Positions 6,928-16,146 of a stretch of DNA of 48,719 bases are shown here, one piece after another. The DNA is taken from contig NZ_SLXG01000020.1 of assembly GCF_004345725.1 (NCBI RefSeq), positions 1 through 48,719 of the forward strand. The letters are read 5' to 3'. The position numbers and the translations under genes are program-made. A model generated the notes under the pieces. The model saw only the letters and a list, made by a program, of their open reading frames with translations, was not told where the DNA came from and did no database searches. Numbering within the stretch: the stretch's first letter is position 1; each line of letters starts with the position of its first letter. Source of the DNA: Crenobacter luteus (lineage in GTDB: Bacteria > Pseudomonadota > Gammaproteobacteria > Burkholderiales > Chromobacteriaceae).

Positions 6928-7761
6928 ATGAAAACCGTCACGCTGCCTTCGGGCGTCAAGGTGCCGGCGCTCGGGCAGGGCACCTGGTTCATGGGCGAGC
7001 AACGCGCGCGCCGCGCCGACGAGATCGCCGCGCTGCAGCACGGCATCGACCTGGGCATGACGCTGATCGACACTGCCGAGATGTACGGCGACGGCGCGAC
7101 CGAGGAGCTGGTCGGCGAGGCGCTCGCCGGCCGCCGCGACGAGGCCTTCCTCGTCAGCAAGGTCTACCCGTGGAACGCCAGCCGCAAGGGCACCCGCCAG
7201 GCGTGCGAACGCTCGCTCAAGCGCCTCAAGACCGACCGCATCGACTTGTACCTCTTGCACTGGCGCGGCAACGTGCCGTTCCGCGACACCATCGCCGCGA
7301 TGGAGGAGCTGGTCGCCGAGGGCAAGATCCGCTACTGGGGCGTGAGCAACCTCGACACCGACGACATGGACGAGCTGTACGAGTTGCTCGACGGCGAGCG
7401 CTGCCAGGTCGACCAGGTGCTGTACAACCTGACGCGCCGCGGCCCGGAATACGATCTTCTGCCGTGGTGCCGCGAGCGCCGCATGCCGATCATGGCCTAC
7501 AGCCCGATCGAGCAGGGCCGCGTGCCGGTCGACGGCGCCCTGGCCGACGTCGCCGCCCGGCACGGCGTCAGCCCCTACCAGGTCGCGCTCGCCTGGGTGC
7601 TGCGCGACGACAAGGTGATCGCGATCCCGAAGGCGGCGCGCGTCGAGCATGTCGCCGAGAACCGCGCGGCGCTCGACATCGCGCTCGACGCCGACGACCT
7701 GGCTGCGCTCGACGCCGAATTCCCGCCGCCCGACTGCAAGACGCCGCTCGAGATGCTGTGA
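6928..7761 (+). CDS. Aldo/keto reductase
   Basis: A 277-residue NADPH-dependent oxidoreductase of the aldo/keto reductase superfamily, a single TIM barrel. The catalytic tetrad is intact: Asp48 and Tyr53 (DTAEMY), Lys78 (LVSKVYP) and His111 (YLLHW). The C-terminal AIPKAARVEHVAENR segment is the cofactor-binding motif. Physiological substrate unknown; relatives reduce methylglyoxal and other carbonyls. ATG at 6928 has AGAGGAG 7 bases upstream. It stands alone between divergent apbC and the mdfA leader. Confidence 0.92.
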   Translation: MKTVTLPSGVKVPALGQGTWFMGEQRARRADEIAALQHGIDLGMTLIDTAEMYGDGATEELVGEALAGRRDEAFLVSKVYPWNASRKGTRQACERSLKRLKTDRIDLYLLHWRGNVPFRDTIAAMEELVAEGKIRYWGVSNLDTDDMDELYELLDGERCQVDQVLYNLTRRGPEYDLLPWCRERRMPIMAYSPIEQGRVPVDGALADVAARHGVSPYQVALAWVLRDDKVIAIPKAARVEHVAENRAALDIALDADDLAALDAEFPPPDCKTPLEML

Positions 7762-7852
7762 GCCGGCCCCGGGCGATGCTTCCCGCATGGCCCGCCGCGC
7801 CGCGCTGGCCCGGGTCGCCGGTTTTCTATAGCATTCAAGGGCCTGACACGAC

Positions 7853-7919
7853 GGGCGGCGACCGCGCCGCCCGCTCCCGAGCCGCCGACCCCACGAGGGT
7901 CAGGCGGCTTCTGTTCTTT
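7853..7919 (+). terminator. Two hairpins before mdfA: terminator or attenuator
   Basis: A first hairpin pairs GGGCGGCG (7853-7860) with CGCCGCCC (7865-7872). A second pairs AGCCGCC-GACCC (7880-7891) with GGGTC-A-GGCGGCT (7897-7909), with one bulged A, and is followed by the T-rich TCTGTTCTTT. It ends 16 bases before the mdfA start, and its T run abuts the mdfA ribosome site. It may end the aldo/keto reductase transcript or act as a leader attenuator of mdfA. Confidence 0.6.
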
Positions 7920-7935
7920 GCGAAAAGGCCCCTTC

Positions 7936-9180
7936 ATGCAAGAAAAATACGCGTCCCTGAGCCGCGCGACGCTGTGCTTCCCGCTCGCGCTAGTGCTGTT
8001 CGAATTCTCCGTCTACATCGGCAACGACATGATCCAGCCGGGCATGCTCGCGGTCGTGGCCGAGTTCGGCGTCGATTCCGGCTGGGTGCCGTCGTCGCTG
8101 ACCGCCTACCTCGTCGGCGGCGCGATGCTGCAGTGGCTGCTCGGCCCGCTGTCCGACCGCGTCGGCCGCCGCCCGGTGATGTTGGCCGGCGTCGCCTTCT
8201 TCGTGTTGTCCTGCGTCGCGACCTTCTTCTCGCGCAGCATCGAAAGCTTCATGCTGCTGCGCGTGCTGCAGGGCATGGGCCTGTGCTTCATCACCGCGAT
8301 CGCCTACGCCTCGGTGCAGGAGGCGTTCGAGGAGGCCGCCGCCGTCAAGGTGACCGCGCTGATGGCCAACGTCGCGCTGATCGCGCCCCTGGTCGGCCCG
8401 CTGGCCGGCGCCGCGCTGATCGCACACTGGCCGTGGCGCGTCATGTTCGGCCTGATCGCCGCCTGCGCCTTCGTCTCCTGGCTGGGCCTGATCCGCACGA
8501 TGCCGGAAACGGTCGTCAAGCCGGCCGGCAGGCTGTCGGTCGCCGGCGTCGCGGGCGACTACCGTGCGCTGCTGAAAAACCGCCGCTTTGTCGCCGCCGC
8601 GCTGGTGCTGCCGCTGATGTCGCTGCCGCTGTTGGGCTGGATCGCGCTGTCGCCGGTGATGCTGATGGAAGGCGCGGCGATGAGCCCGACCGGCTACGGC
8701 CTCGCGCAGCTGCCGGTGTTCGGCGCGCTGATCGCCGGCAACCTGACGCTGGTGCGCCTGACCGACAAGGTGCCGCTCGGCCGCTCGGTGGTGTACGGCC
8801 AGGCTTTCCTGCTGGCCGGCGTCGCGACGATGGTCGCGACGAGTTGGTTGCCGCCGCTGGCCGCCGGCCTCGGCCTGATGGCGGGCGTCAGCCTGATGTG
8901 CTTCGGCGAGGGCCTGTCGTTCGCGGTGCTGTACCGCTTCGCGCTGACCGCCAGCGACGTCAGCAAGGGCACGATCGCCGCGACGATCGGCATGCTGTCG
9001 ATGTCGGTGTACGCGGTCGGCATCGAGGCGTTCAAGCACGGCTACTTCGCCGTCGGCCCGTTCGGCTACGCGGCGCTGTCGCTGGTGTGCACGCTGCTGT
9101 TCTGGCGGCTGTCGCGCCGCGTGGTCGCCAGCGCGATGCGCGAGCGCGCCGACGGTGCGCTGGCCGCGCTGCGCGCGTGA
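7936..9180 (+). CDS. mdfA: Multidrug efflux transporter MdfA (MFS)
   Basis: A 414-residue inner-membrane proton/drug antiporter with 12 predicted membrane helices. It is collinear with E. coli MdfA from the start: LFEFSVYIGNDMIQPGMLAV in helix 1 includes Glu23 and Asp31, matching the MdfA proton/drug residues E26 and D34; GPLSDRVGRRPVML is the MFS motif A, LLRVLQGMGLCF follows in helix 4, and ALMANVALIAPLVGP is motif C. The ATG at 7936 has AAAAGG 7 bases upstream; a TTG at 7918 is unlikely. Substrates are probably lipophilic cations and neutral drugs, by homology. Ends at a motif-containing hairpin with a T run. Confidence 0.93.
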   Translation: MQEKYASLSRATLCFPLALVLFEFSVYIGNDMIQPGMLAVVAEFGVDSGWVPSSLTAYLVGGAMLQWLLGPLSDRVGRRPVMLAGVAFFVLSCVATFFSRSIESFMLLRVLQGMGLCFITAIAYASVQEAFEEAAAVKVTALMANVALIAPLVGPLAGAALIAHWPWRVMFGLIAACAFVSWLGLIRTMPETVVKPAGRLSVAGVAGDYRALLKNRRFVAAALVLPLMSLPLLGWIALSPVMLMEGAAMSPTGYGLAQLPVFGALIAGNLTLVRLTDKVPLGRSVVYGQAFLLAGVATMVATSWLPPLAAGLGLMAGVSLMCFGEGLSFAVLYRFALTASDVSKGTIAATIGMLSMSVYAVGIEAFKHGYFAVGPFGYAALSLVCTLLFWRLSRRVVASAMRERADGALAALRA

Positions 9181-9215
9181 GCGGTTGGGCTGGGCCGCGC
9201 TCGGCCAACTTTTTT
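9181..9215 (+). terminator. mdfA terminator whose 3' arm is a TTGGCCGAG motif
   Basis: GTTGGGCTGGGC and GCTCGGCCAAC form an imperfect stem followed by six T residues, right after the mdfA stop. The 3' arm is a minus-strand copy of the dispersed motif (9200-9208), much as Neisseria uptake sequences are used in terminators. Confidence 0.65.
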
Positions 9216-9232
9216 CACCAAGGAGAACCCAG

Positions 9233-9595
9233 ATGGACGAGGCCCAATTGGCCGACCTGACGGCGCGCTGCCGCGCCTTCCGCGACGCGCGCGACTGGGC
9301 GCGCTTTCATTCGGCGTTCAACCTGATCGTCAGCCTCAACCTCGAGGCGGCCGAGTTACTCGAATTCACGCAGTGGCAGACCGAGCAGGGCCTGGCCGAG
9401 CGGCTGGCGGGCGACGCGCAAGCGAAGGAAGCGCTGGCGCACGAGTGCGCCGACGTGATGATGTACCTCTTGATGCTCGCCGACGCCGCCGGTGTCGATC
9501 TTCATCGGGCCGTGCTCGACAAGCTCGCGATCAACGAGACGCGCTACCCGGTCGACAAGGCCAGGGGCGTTGCGACCAAATACCGCGAGCTGTGA
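9233..9595 (+). CDS. MazG-like nucleoside triphosphate pyrophosphohydrolase
   Basis: A 120-residue all-helical protein of the MazG/dCTPase (RS21-C6-like) group, which hydrolyses (d)NTPs to monophosphate and pyrophosphate, often as house-cleaning. The metal-binding pattern is present: EAAELLEF in helix 2 and [14 protein letters not shown] in helix 4 (ExxE...ExxD). ATG at 9233 has AAGGAG 7 bases upstream. It lies between mdfA and metG with its own spacing and is followed by a hairpin containing another copy of the dispersed motif (9602). Exact nucleotide preference is unknown. Confidence 0.82.
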   Translation: MDEAQLADLTARCRAFRDARDWARFHSAFNLIVSLNLEAAELLEFTQWQTEQGLAERLAGDAQAKEALAHECADVMMYLLMLADAAGVDLHRAVLDKLAINETRYPVDKARGVATKYREL

Positions 9596-9597
9596 CG

Positions 9598-9628
9598 CGG
9601 CCTCGGCCAACGTCGTTCGGCCGGGGCC
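9598..9628 (+). terminator. Motif-containing inverted repeat after the MazG-like gene
   Basis: GGCCTCGGCCAAC and GTTCGGCCGGGGCC form an imperfect stem across a GTC loop. The left arm contains the dispersed motif at 9602-9610. No T run follows, so termination is less certain than the structure itself. Confidence 0.45.
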
Positions 9629-9690
9629 GGTGCTATACTCGGCGGTTTGCGATTTCCAGCGATTCCAAACCATTCAGGGGGAGCCCCGGC

Positions 9691-11754
9691 ATGAGCCAAC
9701 AACGCCAGATTCTGGTGACCAGCGCGCTGCCTTACGCGAACGGCGCGATCCACCTCGGCCACATGGTCGAGCACATCCAGACCGACGTCTGGGTGCGCTT
9801 CCAGAAAATGCGCGGCCACGAGTGCTACTACGTCTGTGCCGACGACACCCACGGCACGCCGATCATGCTGGCCGCCGAGAAGCAGGGCGTCACGCCCGAA
9901 GCGCTGATCGAGCGCGTGCAGGCCGAGCACCTGGCCGACTTCACCGGCTTCCACATCGGCTACGACAATTACTACAGCACCAACAGCCCGGAAAACCGCG
10001 AGTACGCGCGCAGCATCTACAACACGCTGAAGGCCAACGGCAAGATCGTGTCGCGCACCATCGAACAGCTGTTCGACCCGGAAAAGCAGATGTTCCTGCC
10101 CGACCGCTTCGTCAAGGGCGAGTGCCCGAAGTGTTCGGCCAAGGACCAGTACGGCGACAACTGCGAGGTGTGCGGCGCGACCTACAGCCCGACCGAGCTG
10201 AAGAACCCGTATTCCGCCGTATCCGGCGCGACGCCGGTGCTCAAGACTTCCGAGCACTTCTTCTTCCGGCTCGGCGACTGCGCCGACTACCTGAAGGGCT
10301 GGACCGCCGGCAGCAGCGTGCGCGGCGACGGCGAAACCCAGCCGCACCTGCAGGCCGAGTCGCTGAACAAGATGAACGAGTGGATCGAAGGCGGTCTGAA
10401 CGACTGGGACATCAGCCGCGACGCGCCGTACTTCGGCTTCGAGATCCCCGACGCGCCGGGCAAGTACTTCTACGTGTGGCTGGACGCGCCGGTCGGCTAC
10501 ATGGCGTCGTTCAAGAACCTCGCCGACCGCATCGGCCTGAACTTCGACGACTGGTTCAAGCCGGACTCCAAGGCCGAGCTGTACCACTTCATCGGCAAGG
10601 ATATCCTGTACTTCCACGCGCTGTTCTGGCCGGCGATGCTGCACTTCGCCGGCTTCAGGGCGCCGACCGGCGTGTTCGCGCACGGCTTTTTGACCGTCGA
10701 CGGCCAGAAGATGTCCAAGTCGCGCGGCACCTTCATCACCGCCAAGTCCTACCTCGACTGCGGTCTGAACCCGGAGTGGATGCGCTACTACATCGCCGCC
10801 AAGCTGAACGCACGCATCGAGGACATCGACCTCTCGCTCGACGACTTCGTCGCGCGCGTGAACTCCGACCTGGTCGGCAAGTTCGTCAACATCGCCAGCC
10901 GCTCTGCCGGCTTCATCGCCAAGCGCTTTGGCGGCCAGTTGGCCGAGGCTGTCGCCGACGGCGAGATCCTCGCCAGGTTGCAGAACGAGGCGGCCGCCAT
11001 CGCCGCCGCCTACGAGGCGCGCGAATACGCGAAGGCGCTGCGCGACGTGATGGGCCTGGCCGACCTCGTCAACGCCTACGTCGACGCGAACAAGCCATGG
11101 GAACTCGCGAAGCAGCAAGGGCAGGACGCGCGTCTGCAGGAAGTCTGCACCGTGCTGATCAACGCCTTCCGCCTGCTGACCATCTACCTCAAGCCGGTGC
11201 TGCCCAAGTTGGCCGAGGGCGTCGAGGCCTTCCTCAACGTCGCGCCGCTGACCTGGCGCGACGCCGACAGCCTGCTCTTGGGCCACACCATCGCGCCCTA
11301 CCAGCACCTGATGCAGCGCATCGACCCGGCCCTGATCGAAAAACTGATCGAAGCGAACAAGCAGAGCATGGAACCACAAGCCGCGCCGGCCGCCGCCGGC
11401 AACTTCGAGCCCTTGGCCGACACCATCACCATCGACGACTTCGCCAAGCTCGACCTGCGCATCGGCAAGGTGCTCGACTGCCAGTTCATCGAGGGTTCGG
11501 ACAAGCTGTTGAACTTCACCGTCGACCTCGGCTTCGAGACGCGCACCATCTTCTCGGGCATCCGCAAGGCCTACCCGGAGCCGGAAAAGCTGATCGGCCG
11601 CAAGGTGGTGGTCGTCGCCAACCTCGCGCCGCGCAAGATGCGCTTCGGCACCTCGTCCGGCATGATCGTCTGCGCGTCGGGCGCCGACGACGGCTCGGGC
11701 CTGTTCCTGCTGGACGCCGACCAGGGCGCCGCGCCGGGCATGCGCATCGGCTGA
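9691..11754 (+). CDS. metG: Methionyl-tRNA synthetase
   Basis: A complete 687-residue class I synthetase that charges tRNA-Met in the cytoplasm. Signature HIGH appears as HLGH (about residue 22), KMSKS as [10 protein letters not shown] (about residue 340), and a zinc knuckle as CPKC...CEVC (about 146-163). The C-terminal 110 residues form the EMAP/Trbp111-like tRNA-binding domain ([11 protein letters not shown]...[13 protein letters not shown]) linked by an Ala/Pro stretch, as in dimeric enzymes. A TATACT -10-like box lies at 9634 and AGGGGGAG precedes the ATG. Two copies of the dispersed motif lie in the anticodon-binding half. A strong terminator follows. Confidence 0.97.
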   Translation: MSQQRQILVTSALPYANGAIHLGHMVEHIQTDVWVRFQKMRGHECYYVCADDTHGTPIMLAAEKQGVTPEALIERVQAEHLADFTGFHIGYDNYYSTNSPENREYARSIYNTLKANGKIVSRTIEQLFDPEKQMFLPDRFVKGECPKCSAKDQYGDNCEVCGATYSPTELKNPYSAVSGATPVLKTSEHFFFRLGDCADYLKGWTAGSSVRGDGETQPHLQAESLNKMNEWIEGGLNDWDISRDAPYFGFEIPDAPGKYFYVWLDAPVGYMASFKNLADRIGLNFDDWFKPDSKAELYHFIGKDILYFHALFWPAMLHFAGFRAPTGVFAHGFLTVDGQKMSKSRGTFITAKSYLDCGLNPEWMRYYIAAKLNARIEDIDLSLDDFVARVNSDLVGKFVNIASRSAGFIAKRFGGQLAEAVADGEILARLQNEAAAIAAAYEAREYAKALRDVMGLADLVNAYVDANKPWELAKQQGQDARLQEVCTVLINAFRLLTIYLKPVLPKLAEGVEAFLNVAPLTWRDADSLLLGHTIAPYQHLMQRIDPALIEKLIEANKQSMEPQAAPAAAGNFEPLADTITIDDFAKLDLRIGKVLDCQFIEGSDKLLNFTVDLGFETRTIFSGIRKAYPEPEKLIGRKVVVVANLAPRKMRFGTSSGMIVCASGADDGSGLFLLDADQGAAPGMRIG

Positions 11755-11786
11755 TCGACCCCGGGTTGGCCGAGCGCCGACCTGTC

Positions 11787-11824
11787 CGCCCCGCCCGCGC
11801 CTGGTGCGCCGGCGGGGCGTTTTT
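11787..11824 (+). terminator. metG terminator
   Basis: CGCCCCGCC and GGCGGGGCG (9 bp) close a 15-base loop and are followed by TTTTT. A dispersed motif copy (11766) lies between the stop codon and the hairpin. Confidence 0.88.
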
Positions 11825-11975
11825 GCGTCGGGCAAGTGCAATCAATCCGTCATCAATGTTTGTTATGTTGAGCCGGATTAAGGAACTTTTAGCGTATATT
11901 GTGTCTGATATGATGTTTCGATAAGCGTCGGCGGCAAGGATCGCCGGCGCACGATTGCGTTCAAGGAGAAAAATA

Positions 11976-12158
11976 GTGCGTATCAAACAACTGAAACCGG
12001 GCGTCACCATCCGCGACTGGCTGAACGGCAAGGTCATCCATTTCGAGGTGCTCGACGTCAAACCGGTCGGCTCGCGCTTCGAAGTCACCTTCCGCTCGCC
12101 GCTGGGCCGCAGCAGCGCCATCTACCCGGGCGACGCCTTCGTCGCCGTCGCGCAGTAA
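11976..12158 (+). CDS. Small conserved-looking protein, 60 aa, function unknown
   Basis: GTG start at 11976 with AAGGAG 7 bases upstream. The protein alternates short strands (KVIHFEVLDVKPVGSRFEVTFRSPLG), suggesting a small SH3-like beta barrel, but I do not recognise a family. Strong codon bias towards GC in third positions argues it is real. Its leader is AT-rich (about 11840-11925, likely promoter) and holds a near-perfect hairpin (GCGTCGGCG...CGCCGGCGC, about 11926-11950) just ahead of the ribosome site, so translation may be structure-controlled. Monocistronic. Confidence 0.7.
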   Translation: MRIKQLKPGVTIRDWLNGKVIHFEVLDVKPVGSRFEVTFRSPLGRSSAIYPGDAFVAVAQ

Positions 12159-12406
12159 GCCCCGCCCAGCCGTTTTCCGGGCCGTGTCACGGCCCAAGCC
12201 CTCCGTCCCCGCTTCCCCCCGAGAGATCGCCGCGACCGGTGCCGCCGGTCGCGCACCCGTGCCTTTGACCCCTTCCGCCCGCGCGCTTCCACGCTGCGTG
12301 TTCGTACGGATGTTGCAATCGGACGGCATGTTGGACAATCATCCGATGTCTGGACCGCCACGCGCGACGCCAAGGGGGCGCAGCGGGCGCAGCCAGCTGG
12401 ACAGTC

Positions 12407-13573
12407 ATGGACAAGAGGATTTTCCTGCTCGCCTTCGCGAATTTCGCGATGGGCCTGGTCGAGATGTTTCCGGTCGGCATCCTGAGCCGCATCTCGAACG
12501 ATTTGTCGGTACCGGTCGGCGCCGCCGGCCAGATGCTCGGCGTGTTCTCGCTGACCTTCGCGCTCGCCGCGCCCATCCTGCAGGTGCTGACCGCGCGCTT
12601 CGACCGCCGTCGCGTGCTGATGGCGGCGATCGCGGTGTTCTCCGCCGGTACGCTGTGGGCGTGGTTCGCCGACGGCTTCACCGGCCAGCTCGCCGCGCGC
12701 GTGGTGCAGGCGGCCGCCGGCGGCCTGATGTGCGGCACCGCCTTCGGTCTCGCCGCGCATCTGGCCGCGCCGAGCTTCCGCGGCCGCGCGATCGCGCTGA
12801 CGGCGATGGGCATCAGCAGCTCGATCGTGCTCGGCGTGCCGCTCGGCATCCTGGTCGCCGAACAGATCGGCTGGCGCGCGATGTACCTGATCACCGCCGC
12901 CTGCGCGCTGTTGGCGCTGGCCGGCGTGTGGCGCTGGCTGCCGCCGGTGGCCGGCAGCGGCGCGGTGCCGATCTCGCAGCAGTTGCGTACGCTCAGGAGC
13001 GCCAAGCTGTTGTCGGCGCACGGCGTGACCTTCCTGTTGATGTGGGGGCACTTCGCGATGTACGCGTTTCTGGCGCCGTTCATGGAGCAGGTGGTGGGGC
13101 TGGACGCGCACTGGATGAGCGTCGTCTACCTCGCCTTCGGCGCGGCCGGCATGAGCGGCGGCTTCCTCGGCGGCTACAGCAGCGACCGCTGGGGCGGCGT
13201 GCGCGCGGCGATGGGCGCCGGTTGTGCGCTGGCGGTCGCGCTGGCGCTGTTGCCGTTCGCCTCGGCCAGCGTCTGGCTGGTGCTGCCGGTGGTGGTGGTG
13301 TGGGCGATGTCGGCGTGGGGCTCGACGCCGTCGGTGCAACACTACATCACCGCGACCTCGCCCGAGACGGCCGGCATCCAGCTAGGGCTCAACCTCGCCG
13401 CGCTGAATTTCGGCATCACGATGGGTTCGGCGGTCGGCGGGCTGACGCTGGAGTTCGTCTCGGTACGCTACAACCCGTGGGTCGGCGCCTTGGTGGTGAT
13501 CGCCGGCGTGCTGCTGGCGCGCTACTCGGCCAGCCTGCCGCGTACCCGGCTCGCAGCGGCGCGCGCGGTGTAA
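12407..13573 (+). CDS. MFS transporter, DHA1/AraJ-like exporter
   Basis: A 388-residue inner-membrane transporter of the major facilitator superfamily with about 12 hydrophobic helices. Helix 1 MGLVEMFPVGILSRISNDLSV and the ARFDRRRVL loop fit the AraJ/SotB/YdhP group of sugar or drug exporters. The usual motif A is degenerate (GxxxD replaced by LTARFDRR). Substrate unknown. Start ATG 12407 has only a weak ribosome site; the preceding 250 bases hold a small GGGCCGTG/CACGGCCC hairpin (12179-12195) and a 6-bp inverted repeat (ATCGGA...TCCGAT) near 12320 that could be an operator. It ends 40 bases before thiD. Confidence 0.85.
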   Translation: MDKRIFLLAFANFAMGLVEMFPVGILSRISNDLSVPVGAAGQMLGVFSLTFALAAPILQVLTARFDRRRVLMAAIAVFSAGTLWAWFADGFTGQLAARVVQAAAGGLMCGTAFGLAAHLAAPSFRGRAIALTAMGISSSIVLGVPLGILVAEQIGWRAMYLITAACALLALAGVWRWLPPVAGSGAVPISQQLRTLRSAKLLSAHGVTFLLMWGHFAMYAFLAPFMEQVVGLDAHWMSVVYLAFGAAGMSGGFLGGYSSDRWGGVRAAMGAGCALAVALALLPFASASVWLVLPVVVVWAMSAWGSTPSVQHYITATSPETAGIQLGLNLAALNFGITMGSAVGGLTLEFVSVRYNPWVGALVVIAGVLLARYSASLPRTRLAAARAV

Positions 13574-13612
13574 ACTCGGCGCCGTTCCCTTATCGATCGC
13601 GAGGAGCGCCGC

Positions 13613-14419
<807 letters not shown>

Positions 14420-14576
14420 GCGCGACGTCGGCCGCAGCGCCTCGGCCAACGCGGGTGGGCATATCGGGGAAGGCCGCGATGGCGCGCGACGCGACGGCGC
14501 GGCATCATCGCCGGCGTCGTCATTCGTCCGGCGACGCCGGCCGCCGTCGCGGCCCGCGCCGGGCCAGGAGTCCGAG

Positions 14577-14858
14577 ATGAATCCCGTTTGCAAACGTTTG
14601 ACCATCCACGGCCGCGTGCAGGGCGTCTACTACCGCGACAGCGCGGTCGAGGCGGCCGCGCGCCTGGGCGTCGCCGGCTGGGTGCGCAACCGGCGCGACG
14701 GCACGGTCGAGGCGCTCGTCTGCGGCCAGAGCGACGCCGTCGCCGCCTTCGTCGCCTGGGCGCACGAGGGGCCGCCGGCGGCACAGGTCGCGCGCGTCGA
14801 CGTCGCCGACGCGGCGGTGCCGCCGCCCGAGGGCTTTAGCCGGCTGCCGACCGTCTGA
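14577..14858 (+). CDS. acyP: Acylphosphatase
   Basis: A 93-residue enzyme that hydrolyses carboxyl-phosphate bonds such as those of acetyl or carbamoyl phosphate. The phosphate loop GRVQGVYYRDS holds the catalytic Arg (about residue 23), and the VRNRRDGTVEA segment carries the catalytic Asn (about 41). GVYYR replaces the more common GVGFR or GVWFR. ATG at 14577 has AGGAG 8 bases upstream. It is closed by a strong hairpin. Confidence 0.95.
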   Translation: MNPVCKRLTIHGRVQGVYYRDSAVEAAARLGVAGWVRNRRDGTVEALVCGQSDAVAAFVAWAHEGPPAAQVARVDVADAAVPPPEGFSRLPTV

Positions 14859-14868
14859 GCCTATACTC

Positions 14869-14895
14869 GAAGGGTCCGCGCCGCGGACCCTTCGC
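14869..14895 (+). terminator. Hairpin after acyP
   Basis: CGAAGGGTCCGCG and CGCGGACCCTTCG pair almost end to end (about 12 bp), followed by CCTTTG. Likely terminator, though the T run is short. TATACT at 14863 just before it could also be a -10 box. Confidence 0.7.
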
Positions 14896-15078
14896 CTTTG
14901 CGGCGGGCACCCGTCACGGCAGCCGCGACGAGCGTGCAGCCGGCGTCGCGACGTTCCGCCGCTTGTGTCGGCGTTTGTGTGGGGCAGGCCGGGCGTGTCC
15001 CTCGACGACCGCTCGCTCGAGCCGTCACCCGATGTCGCGCTGCCGGCCCGGGGCGGGCGGCGGAGGCGGCGGTCGCGG

Positions 15079-15112
15079 TATACTCGGGGGTTTGCCCGCA
15101 CGAAGCGGGCGC
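15079..15112 (+). promoter_or_regulatory. Probable thiB promoter and leader hairpin (no TPP riboswitch seen)
   Basis: TATACT at about 15079 resembles a -10 box. A short GCCCGC-ACGAA-GCGGGC hairpin follows at about 15094-15110, then the thiB ribosome site. The conserved CTGAGA and ACCTGA...AATGCCAGCG blocks of the THI box are absent from 14860-15130. Confidence 0.4.
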
Positions 15113-15132
15113 TGTTCACGTCCGGAGTCTTC

Positions 15133-16146
15133 ATGTCCTTGTTGCGTCGCCTGCTGCCGCCCCTGCTCGTCGCCTGCGCCGCGTTCGGCGTCCAGGCCGC
15201 CGAATTGCGCCTGATTACCCATTCCTCGTTCGATCTGCCCAAGCCACTGATCGCCGACTTCGAGAAGCGCGCCGGCGTGAAGCTGGTGGTGGTCAAGGCC
15301 GGCGACGCCGGCGAGATGCTGAACAAGCTGATCCTGACGCGTGCCAACCCGATCGCCGACGTGGTCTACGGCATCGACAACACGCTGGCGGCCAAGGCGG
15401 TCAGGGCCGGCGTGATCGAGGCGGCGCCGTCGGCCCGGACCGCGCACACGCTGCCCGGCGGCCTGGCGGCGATCGACTACGGCGTCGTCACGCTGAATAT
15501 CGACAAGGCGTGGTTCGCCAGGCACAAGAAAGCGCTGCCCAAAACCCTGGCCGAGCTGGCGACGCCGGCGTACAAGGACCTCGTCGTCGTGCCGAACCCG
15601 GCGACCTCGAGCCCCGGGCTCGCCTTCCTCGTCGCCACCGTCGACGCGCTGGGCGAGGAGGGCGCCTTCGCGTGGTGGGCGCGACTGCGCGACAACGGTG
15701 TGAAGGTCGCCAAAGGGTGGAGCGAGGCCTACTACACCGACTTCTCGCGCAACGGCGGCGCGCGCCCCATCGTCGTCAGCTACGCGACCAGCCCGGCCGC
15801 CGAGGTGTTCTACGCCAAGGAAAAACCGGCGGCGCCGCCGACCGCGACCCTCGCGCTGCCGGGCGGCAGCTTCCTGCAGGTCGAGGGCGCCGCGCCGGTG
15901 GCGGGCGGGCGCGAGCCGGCGGCGGCGAAGGCCTTCGTCGCCTGGCTGCAGGGCGCGCCGGTGCAAAAGGCGCTGCAGACGACGATGTGGATGTACCCGG
16001 CGGTGCCGGGCACGCCGCTCGACCCGGTGTTTCGCCACGCGCCCGAGCCGGCCGGCGTCAAGCCGGTCGACGCCGGCCGCATCGACGCGAACGCGCCGCG
16101 CTGGGTCGCGCGCTGGACGCGCGTGGTGCTCAAGGGCGGCCGTTGA
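15133..16146 (+). CDS. thiB: Thiamine-binding periplasmic protein
   Basis: A 337-residue substrate-binding protein of a thiamine/thiamine-phosphate ABC importer. A signal peptide (LLPPLLVACAAFGVQA) is followed by the mature domain. Blocks shared with E. coli ThiB include ADVVYGIDN, TSSPGLAFL, KGWSEAY, VVSYATSPA, FLQVEGAA and the late MWMYPAVPGTPL. ATG at 15133 follows CGGAG by 5 bases. The stop overlaps the thiP start (TGATG), so the importer genes are translationally coupled. Confidence 0.93.
   Translation: MSLLRRLLPPLLVACAAFGVQAAELRLITHSSFDLPKPLIADFEKRAGVKLVVVKAGDAGEMLNKLILTRANPIADVVYGIDNTLAAKAVRAGVIEAAPSARTAHTLPGGLAAIDYGVVTLNIDKAWFARHKKALPKTLAELATPAYKDLVVVPNPATSSPGLAFLVATVDALGEEGAFAWWARLRDNGVKVAKGWSEAYYTDFSRNGGARPIVVSYATSPAAEVFYAKEKPAAPPTATLALPGGSFLQVEGAAPVAGGREPAAAKAFVAWLQGAPVQKALQTTMWMYPAVPGTPLDPVFRHAPEPAGVKPVDAGRIDANAPRWVARWTRVVLKGGR

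Noticed and set aside
14860-15130. Search for a TPP riboswitch before thiB.
   Set aside because: No CTGAGA or ACCTGA/AATGCCAGCG blocks; only a short hairpin and a -10-like box are seen.
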